In this document: one piece after another, positions 58,618-64,000 of the stretch | Layout: every line of letters begins with the position of its first letter | How positions within the stretch are numbered: position 1 is the stretch's first letter | NCBI RefSeq assembly: GCF_016907845.1 | Contig: NZ_JAFBCS010000001.1 | Span: 806,001 to 870,000, forward strand | Source of the DNA: Arcanobacterium pluranimalium | GTDB taxonomy: Bacteria; Actinomycetota; Actinomycetes; Actinomycetales; Actinomycetaceae | Length of the DNA: 64,000 nucleotides | Direction: 5' to 3' | The notes under the pieces: model-generated | What the model was told of the DNA's origin: nothing | The model's input: only the letters and a program-made list of their open reading frames with translations | The model's database searches: none | Translations under genes and position numbers: made by a program

Positions 58618-59523
58618 TCAGTACTTCCCGGTTCGGTTGAGAATTCCGTGAATGAGGCCGCGCGCAATGAATACTGCTCGTTTGCGCCGCTGCGGGGCGC
58701 AAACGAGGTTGAAGCCCACATATTTTATAAGCCACAGCAGGTAGCCGGCGATCCAATGCTTATTCAAAAGTCCGGATTTGCATAGCAAGATAGTATTGCG
58801 AGTGAGGTAATAGTTCCGGATTGGGGAGTGCACATGCACTGGCTGCGCGCGAAATGGCACAGTAGCTGTGCGATCACCCAGTGAGTGTGCAAGCGTAGTA
58901 GCAGTGGTGACGGCGAGTTTCCCACCTGTCGCTCGGGCGCGTAAACACCACTCCAAATCCACATGGTCGATAAAGTATTCGCTCTTCATCGTGCCCACCG
59001 CTTCGAAGCAGCGGGCGTCAATCAAACACCCAGAAGCGAGCAAAAACGCCGGCTCCACATAGCGTTCTTTGAGTTCAGCCTTGGTGGCGCGGCGCGGACC
59101 CCATTTTCGATCCATGTAGACGAGTTCGTCCCCGCCATCGTTCTCGTCCCGAATATAGGGGCCGACGGCGATCGCTCCAGTTTCATCCATCGCTTCGCAC
59201 AGTTTCACAACCATATCTGATTCTGGAAGCGAATCCTGATCGGATAAGAGCACGTGGGTAGCACCAGCTTCGAGCGCGATTTGGATTCCGATGTTCTGTG
59301 CGTAGGCGATTCCAAAATTCTCGTGCAGCTCAACCAGCTGGGCGCCACAGTTTTCAGTAGCTAAACGCAAATCTGCACACTCTTGTGCAGTTGAACCATT
59401 GTCAACAACGACGCATGCGTCAACCTGCTTGCTCAGAGTGCCAATGAGCTTGTGCGTCAAAGAATCTGGGTGATAAGTGATAACAACTGCCCAAATGTGT
59501 GGATGTGAATTCGTAGTGGTCAT
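58618..59523 (-). CDS. Family 2 glycosyltransferase, rhamnosyltransferase-like
   Basis: A 301-residue GT2 starting at ATG 59523 (AAAGGA upstream). VVITYHPDSL, VVDNGST, NFGIAYAQNIGI, LLSDQDSLPES and IDHVDLEWCLRARATGG are typical of rhamnosyltransferases such as RfbN/WbbL relatives. It lies downstream of rmlA on the same strand, with a perfect hairpin directly before its ribosome site. It is likely to use dTDP-rhamnose, given rmlA next door. Confidence 0.85.
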   Translation of the reverse strand: MTTTNSHPHIWAVVITYHPDSLTHKLIGTLSKQVDACVVVDNGSTAQECADLRLATENCGAQLVELHENFGIAYAQNIGIQIALEAGATHVLLSDQDSLPESDMVVKLCEAMDETGAIAVGPYIRDENDGGDELVYMDRKWGPRRATKAELKERYVEPAFLLASGCLIDARCFEAVGTMKSEYFIDHVDLEWCLRARATGGKLAVTTATTLAHSLGDRTATVPFRAQPVHVHSPIRNYYLTRNTILLCKSGLLNKHWIAGYLLWLIKYVGFNLVCAPQRRKRAVFIARGLIHGILNRTGKY

Positions 59524-59533
59524 AAAAATCCTT

Positions 59534-59563
59534 TGGTGGGCGGCCAATTCTGGCCGCCCACCA
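59534..59563 (-). promoter_or_regulatory. 13-bp hairpin abutting the glycosyltransferase ribosome site
   Basis: TGGTGGGCGGCCA and TGGCCGCCCACCA pair perfectly around a 4-base loop. On the minus strand the stem ends one base before AAGGA, and the ATG follows six bases later. It may terminate or attenuate rmlA transcripts, or modulate translation. Confidence 0.6.
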
Positions 59564-59599
59564 GTACAAGTAGTTCCACGTCAATGTGGCGTTATCGGA

Positions 59600-60469
59600 T
59601 CACTTACCTTGAGCGAGAACCTGCATGAGGTATTCGCCATAGCCAGATTTGCGCAGTGGTTCGGCGCGCTCGGCCAGTTCGTCGTCGTTCAAGAAGCCCA
59701 TGCGCCATGCGACTTCCTCAGGGCAGCCGATCTTTAGGCCTTGACGTGCTTCAACAGTGCGGACAAATGCGGTTGCGTCGGCCAGTGAATCAAATGTGCC
59801 GGTGTCGAGCCAGGCTGTGCCACGTGGCAAAACTTCCACTGCCAGCTTGCCAGCCTCGAGATATACCTTATTCACGTCTGTAATCTCGTATTCGCCGCGA
59901 GCCGATGGCTTAAGATTCTTAGCGATCTCCACAACGTCGTTATCGTAGAAGTACAGACCAGGCACGGCGTAGTTGGACTTCGGCTTAGCCGGCTTTTCCT
60001 CGATCGACAGCGCGCGGAAGTCCTCGTCAAACTCCACCACGCCATAGCGCTCAGGATCCATCACGTGGTAGGCAAATACCGCACCGCCGTCGGGATTAAC
60101 ATGCCGGCGTAACTTCGTGCCCATACCGTGACCATAGAAAATATTATCGCCCAATACCAGAGCCGCTGGTTCATTCCCAATGTGCGAGGCACCAAGCACG
60201 AAGGCTTGAGCGAGCCCATTCGGCTCCTCCTGCACGGTGTAGGAGAGGTTAACGCCCAGCTGTGATCCGTTGCCCAAAAGGCGCTGGAACTGATCAAGAT
60301 CGTGCGGTGTAGTGATCACCAGAATATCTTGGATACCCGCAAGCATGAGGGTAGTCATCGGGTAGTAGATCATAGGCTTGTCGTACACCGGAACGAGCTG
60401 CTTCGACGTGCCGAGAGTGATCGGATGTAAACGTGTGCCGGAACCGCCGGCCAAAATAATTCCTCGCAT
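59600..60469 (-). CDS. rmlA: Glucose-1-phosphate thymidylyltransferase
   Basis: A 289-residue nucleotidyltransferase: [17 protein letters not shown] signature, [38 protein letters not shown] and [18 protein letters not shown]. It makes dTDP-glucose, the first step to dTDP-rhamnose and substrate source for rmlB. The ATG is preceded by AAAGG. It is upstream of a rhamnosyltransferase-like gene. Confidence 0.95.
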   Translation of the reverse strand: MRGIILAGGSGTRLHPITLGTSKQLVPVYDKPMIYYPMTTLMLAGIQDILVITTPHDLDQFQRLLGNGSQLGVNLSYTVQEEPNGLAQAFVLGASHIGNEPAALVLGDNIFYGHGMGTKLRRHVNPDGGAVFAYHVMDPERYGVVEFDEDFRALSIEEKPAKPKSNYAVPGLYFYDNDVVEIAKNLKPSARGEYEITDVNKVYLEAGKLAVEVLPRGTAWLDTGTFDSLADATAFVRTVEARQGLKIGCPEEVAWRMGFLNDDELAERAEPLRKSGYGEYLMQVLAQGK

Positions 60470-60515
60470 ACCTTTATTTGTACCTGACTATGCGCCGTAT
60501 TGCGAGTGTATTTGC

Positions 60516-61256
60516 TCAAAAATTGAGAATTTGTGCCTTTTCTTCGCTTGCGATGGTCTGCACGTCGGCATCTTTTCGGGCGACGGTCACTAGTGTGATT
60601 GACCGAGAAAAGCAGCTGTAGCTGGCAAAAAACGCATCAACAGCACTGGGATGAGGCACTACTATAGCTCGGTGAGAACCGTCGTCGGGAAAAACGCCCT
60701 CTCGCTGCAGCCCTTGTCTGTCGCCGGAGTTGCAGCGCAGTTCACGATAATTTGATTCGCTCGAATCTGCGTCCACGAGCAGCGCGTCGGCATAACCGAG
60801 CACTTCGGCGGCACCATCGTAAACTGGCGCTGGGAGTTCGTCGCCATCCCAGCTCAAAGCTAAATCGGACAGCGTCAGCGCAACGAGGAAATCGCCGTCG
60901 TAATCTTGCGCTACGCGGTGCGGATCAGAGGTGATGACGACGTCGTCGCGCCCAGTTTCGATAAGAGCTTTGCGTTGTTCCTGCTCGTCGTATTCGCCGA
61001 TAAAAATAACCTCAGCTCCGCAGATCAGGGCGGAGAGCGTCCACATCACGCTCTTCCAATGGGCAGGAAGATCGAGCAGCACACGAGTTGTGGGAACAAC
61101 CTCACATTCTTCGGAGAGGAAATTCGCGATTTTGGCGATGTGGTTGGCGCAAACTTTGCCAGAGAGCTCGATACGGGCATAGTCTCCATACCAAATAAGG
61201 GCTGGGTTTGTGCCAGATGAGATCAGGGAATGGTAAAGCTCCAAAGGATTTTTCAT
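60516..61256 (-). CDS. TIGR03089-family protein
   Basis: A 246-residue protein matching the actinobacterial TIGR03089 family, a short relative of AMP-dependent synthetases that lacks the full catalytic domain. It has IWYGDYARIELSGKVCANHIAKIANFL and ALICGAEVIFIGEY near the start. Its role is unknown. In many actinobacteria it lies near WhiB2-type and rhamnose genes, as here. It is divergent from the WhiB gene. Confidence 0.8.
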   Translation of the reverse strand: MKNPLELYHSLISSGTNPALIWYGDYARIELSGKVCANHIAKIANFLSEECEVVPTTRVLLDLPAHWKSVMWTLSALICGAEVIFIGEYDEQEQRKALIETGRDDVVITSDPHRVAQDYDGDFLVALTLSDLALSWDGDELPAPVYDGAAEVLGYADALLVDADSSESNYRELRCNSGDRQGLQREGVFPDDGSHRAIVVPHPSAVDAFFASYSCFSRSITLVTVARKDADVQTIASEEKAQILNF

Positions 61257-61418
61257 ACCTCTATGCTTCCATATTTATCTCATATATGCGCAGCGTATAA
61301 GGTGTTCGATCTCGCATAGGCGTTTTTGAGATGCAAAGGGAATAAATGACGGTCCGTAGCATAAAACCGCTTCCATTTTCCACGCCAAAAATGAAATAGT
61401 GCAGTTTGCCTTATCGTC

Positions 61419-61448
61419 TTGACTTTTGGTGTATAACACGCGTGTAAT
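61419..61448 (+). promoter_or_regulatory. Probable whiB promoter with palindrome
   Basis: TTGACT (61419-61424) and TGTAAT (61443-61448) are 18 bases apart. The perfect palindrome ACACGCGTGT (61436-61445) overlaps the -10. Confidence 0.55.
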
Positions 61449-61484
61449 TTACATAGTAAAAGAAATCTCAGAAGGGGCGAATCT

Positions 61485-61847
61485 ATGTTGCACGATGCTT
61501 CCGACAGCCGTAAACGCACGGCCGACTCGGCTGGCCTTGACGCGCAAGTTGCACAGAGCCTCATGCAAGGGATTTTCAACCTAGGCTATGGAACGAGCGG
61601 CCTAGCAGATCTTTCATGGATGGAAGATGCGCTGTGCGCTCAAACTGATCCTGATATTTTCTACCCAGAAAAGGGTGGTTCCACCGCTCCAGCGACGTCT
61701 GTATGCAACAGTTGCTCGGTGCGTGCTGAATGTTTGGATTACGCCGTCACCAACGACATCCGACACGGTATTTGGGGCGGCACATCTGATAATGACCGCA
61801 AGCGGATGTCGCGTGAACGCAAGATCGCTCGAGGCGGAAGTCGATAG
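61485..61847 (+). CDS. WhiB-family iron-sulfur regulator (WhiB2-like)
   Basis: A 120-residue WhiB protein. Cys51, Cys74, Cys77 and Cys83 (C, CxxC, C) bind the Fe-S cluster, followed by GIWGG (95-99) and a basic tail. The size and the neighbouring TIGR03089 and large glycosyltransferase suggest the WhiB2/WhmD group, linked to septation in mycobacteria. WhiB proteins act with the primary sigma factor. A TTGACT-N18-TGTAAT promoter with a palindrome lies upstream. Confidence 0.9.
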   Translation: MLHDASDSRKRTADSAGLDAQVAQSLMQGIFNLGYGTSGLADLSWMEDALCAQTDPDIFYPEKGGSTAPATSVCNSCSVRAECLDYAVTNDIRHGIWGGTSDNDRKRMSRERKIARGGSR

Positions 61848-61852
61848 TTTTC

Positions 61853-64000
61853 GTGGCCGCAGCAAGTGCTGAACACCTGATCCTGCGCGAAAACGTTCTT
61901 GCAATCATTGTTTCTCATGGGCAAGACGATGAATATCTGTCTCAAACTCTGCGAGCAGTGTGTGAGCAGACCTGCACCCCTGAGCATATATATGTAGCTC
62001 GTCCGCACAGCTCCTTGGCCAGTTCCGCCCTAGATGTTGATGCTCTTTTGGAACGAGGCGTAATAACTGCAAGTTTTGCGCGTGAGCGACTGAGTTTTGT
62101 TGATAGTGCAGGCGCACGGAACTTCGGTGAAAGTGTCGCACGTGTTCTCCAGCGTGTTGGTGCAAGCAAGGAAAACAACAGTGGTGATGTGGCTACGGTA
62201 AGCGAAACGCCGTCGTCTGAATCCACACTCACGAGCGAAGAAACACAACAAAACGCGCAAACCCAGCCAAACGAACAATCTCAACATAACGCACAGTCGC
62301 GACAGAACGAACGAAACTGGTACTGGCTCCTCCATGCCGATAGCGCCCCAAACGCGGACGCCCTCGACGTCCTCCTGCGCAAAGGCGAGACCTCGACGCG
62401 AATTGGAGCGATTGGCCCAAAACAAATCTCGTGGGATTCAGACTTTGATGGAACACGAGAGTTGCTCGAAGTGGGAATTAATGCCACGCGCAGTGCCCGC
62501 CGAGTTCCTGAAATTGACGACGGCGAGCGAGATCAAGGCCAGTACGACTCGCGCGAAGACGTACTGGGTATTGGTACGGCTGGCATGCTCGTGCGAGCTG
62601 ATCTGTACCATGAGCTGGGCGGCTTTGATCCATTCCTCGGCCCCTTTGGTGATGGCTTGGAATTTTCCCGGCGTATTCGAGCAGCTGGCTATCGCGTGGT
62701 AGTTGCTCCAGCTGCGCAAATACGCCATGCGCGGCTGTCGCTTTCGAGTCGGCACGAACTGCGCTCCGCGGAAGCCGCCGATTCTGGCTCGCAGCCAGCG
62801 AAAGCTGCGGATTCTGGCTCGTACACTGATGAATCCAGTTCGCGAGCCGCGCACTCGCGCTCCCAGGGCACTGAGTCTAGCTTTGCTGCACGTCGTCGTG
62901 CTCAGATCTTCAACAGTTTACTCACCATGCCCCGTTGGCAGGTGTTTATCGCCTGGTTGGGCTATGTATGTTTGGCAATACCACGCGCTTTGATTCGACT
63001 CGCTTTTCGCGACTTTGTGCGCGCCCGCGGTGAATTGAGAGCAGGCTGGGATATTCTCACCTCCTTCACACATGTGCGTCGAGCCAGGGGCGCCTTAGCG
63101 CGTCTTGGCGGTAACGCCGCAGGCATTGAGCAATTGGAAGCGACTTCCTCCACAATTCGCGCCGTCAAACGCGAAACGAAGAAGTCCCGCTCCGAAGCAG
63201 TAAAACTCTTCGCACTGCCAGATCCACTGACTCGCCAAGCGCAGGCGAGCTTGCGCTTGTATACCCGCAAAGGCGGCATAGCAACGCTCTTATCTGCGCT
63301 TTTAGTGGCATTGCTATTTAATCTTCCCTATATTTCCGACGGTGTGCTCGTCGGTGGCGGTCTCTTGCCAGACCACTCCACCGGCCAGCAGCTGTGGGAC
63401 GCAATGCGCGAGTCTTGGCTCGCTTCCGGAGACGGCTATTCAGTACCCATTGATGCGCTGTGGGCAATGTATTTGCCGGTATTGCTGCTCGTTGCGCCAT
63501 TTGGGATCACGTTAGGGCAGCTCATCACCGTCACGATGTACGTGGCATTCCTGATCGGTGCGTTAGGTATGTATCTGCTCGCCGGGCGATTCACGAAGTC
63601 GTGGATCGTGCGCTATATTGCTGCGTTGCTTTGGATTGTGGCACCGCCATTGCTCGAAGCCCACGCTACTGGTCACGTTGATGTAGTTATCGCCCACGCA
63701 CTAATGCCACTGACTATCTGGGCAATCATCGGTGCGTGGCGCAAAGTGCCTGGCACGCTCGGCTGTGCGGCTCTTTTAGCAGCTGCTCTCAGTGCGGCGG
63801 CGCCAATCCTACTCGTATTGACGCTCATCGTTGCAGCTCTTGGTCTTATCATCACTCGCCGCCTTATTTGGCTGTGGCTGCCTATGCCAAGCCTTGCAGC
63901 TCTGCTGCCGCTGCTGCGCTTCGTGGCACTGAATCCGTCCTATTGGCTGCCAGCGCTCTTTAGCTCACCAAATTCGCATATCGCCACAAACGCCCAGCCG
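61853..64000 (+). CDS. Very long glycosyltransferase/membrane protein, 3' end outside the window
   Basis: An open frame of 716 codons runs from GTG 61853 to the last base without a stop, five bases after the WhiB stop. The N-terminal region is a GT2-like domain (ENVLAIIVSHGQDDEYL, WYWLLHADSAPN, GTAGMLVRADLYHELGGFDP, GDGLEFSRRIRAAGYRVV). It is interrupted by a Gln/Asn/Ser-rich insertion (about residues 110-155), and a second Ser/Ala-rich insertion follows (about 300-345). From about residue 475 multiple transmembrane helices begin. Similar giant glycosyltransferase genes follow whiB in other actinobacteria and may act on arabinan/galactan or other wall glycans. Function unassigned. Confidence 0.85.
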   Translation, partial: MAAASAEHLILRENVLAIIVSHGQDDEYLSQTLRAVCEQTCTPEHIYVARPHSSLASSALDVDALLERGVITASFARERLSFVDSAGARNFGESVARVLQRVGASKENNSGDVATVSETPSSESTLTSEETQQNAQTQPNEQSQHNAQSRQNERNWYWLLHADSAPNADALDVLLRKGETSTRIGAIGPKQISWDSDFDGTRELLEVGINATRSARRVPEIDDGERDQGQYDSREDVLGIGTAGMLVRADLYHELGGFDPFLGPFGDGLEFSRRIRAAGYRVVVAPAAQIRHARLSLSSRHELRSAEAADSGSQPAKAADSGSYTDESSSRAAHSRSQGTESSFAARRRAQIFNSLLTMPRWQVFIAWLGYVCLAIPRALIRLAFRDFVRARGELRAGWDILTSFTHVRRARGALARLGGNAAGIEQLEATSSTIRAVKRETKKSRSEAVKLFALPDPLTRQAQASLRLYTRKGGIATLLSALLVALLFNLPYISDGVLVGGGLLPDHSTGQQLWDAMRESWLASGDGYSVPIDALWAMYLPVLLLVAPFGITLGQLITVTMYVAFLIGALGMYLLAGRFTKSWIVRYIAALLWIVAPPLLEAHATGHVDVVIAHALMPLTIWAIIGAWRKVPGTLGCAALLAAALSAAAPILLVLTLIVAALGLIITRRLIWLWLPMPSLAALLPLLRFVALNPSYWLPALFSSPNSHIATNAQP

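Overview
The window looks like chromosome from a low-to-mid G+C actinobacterium. Supporting signs are a WhiB regulator, a GuaB1-type IMPDH paralogue, a monomeric NADP isocitrate dehydrogenase, fdxA next to dapC, TIGR03089, two LytR-CpsA-Psr proteins, many GTG starts and several probable leaderless promoters. Base composition (roughly half G+C) and gene content suggest Actinomycetaceae, possibly near Arcanobacterium or Trueperella. That placement is inference, not a database result. I saw no rRNA, tRNA, insertion sequence, prophage or CRISPR array.

Layout. 1-12 kb: secreted lipase, guaB1, quinone oxidoreductase, isocitrate dehydrogenase, a small tyrosine phosphatase, an alpha/beta hydrolase, an M18 aminopeptidase overlapping an acyl-CoA-synthetase-like enzyme. 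12-14 kb: lipB-lipA. 14-20 kb: an oligopeptide importer (two permeases, a fused double ATPase, then a separately terminated binding lipoprotein). 20.8-24.8 kb: a heterodimeric ABC exporter whose two nucleotide-binding domains have decayed in complementary ways. 25-33 kb: PH-domain membrane protein, typA, a small membrane protein, a VanW-domain wall protein, fdxA-dapC, gltA. 33-40 kb: glycosyltransferase, maf with a DUF885 peptidase, a nucleotide cyclase and a two-component system.

40-64 kb is largely a surface-polysaccharide region. It holds two LCP ligases, a rhamnosyltransferase-like gene, rmlB, a GH25 muramidase, then a co-oriented run: epimerase, RgpF-like rhamnan glycosyltransferase, a single protein fusing an acyltransferase-3 domain to a Wzm-type ABC permease, a Wzt-type ATPase with a C-terminal domain, a GtrB-GtrA-membrane-glycosyltransferase trio and another epimerase. 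Beyond it lie a GT2, rmlA, TIGR03089, a WhiB gene and a very long glycosyltransferase/membrane protein that runs off the window. The simplest reading is that a rhamnose-containing glycan is built in the cytoplasm, possibly acylated, exported by Wzm/Wzt, decorated outside by the Gtr system and attached to peptidoglycan by LCP proteins. The chemistry of the polymer cannot be read from sequence alone.

The observations I rate highest are the acyltransferase-Wzm fusion, the complementary decay of the ABC exporter, and a recurrent pattern of low-complexity, often 15-bp-periodic insertions in linkers of otherwise conserved proteins.
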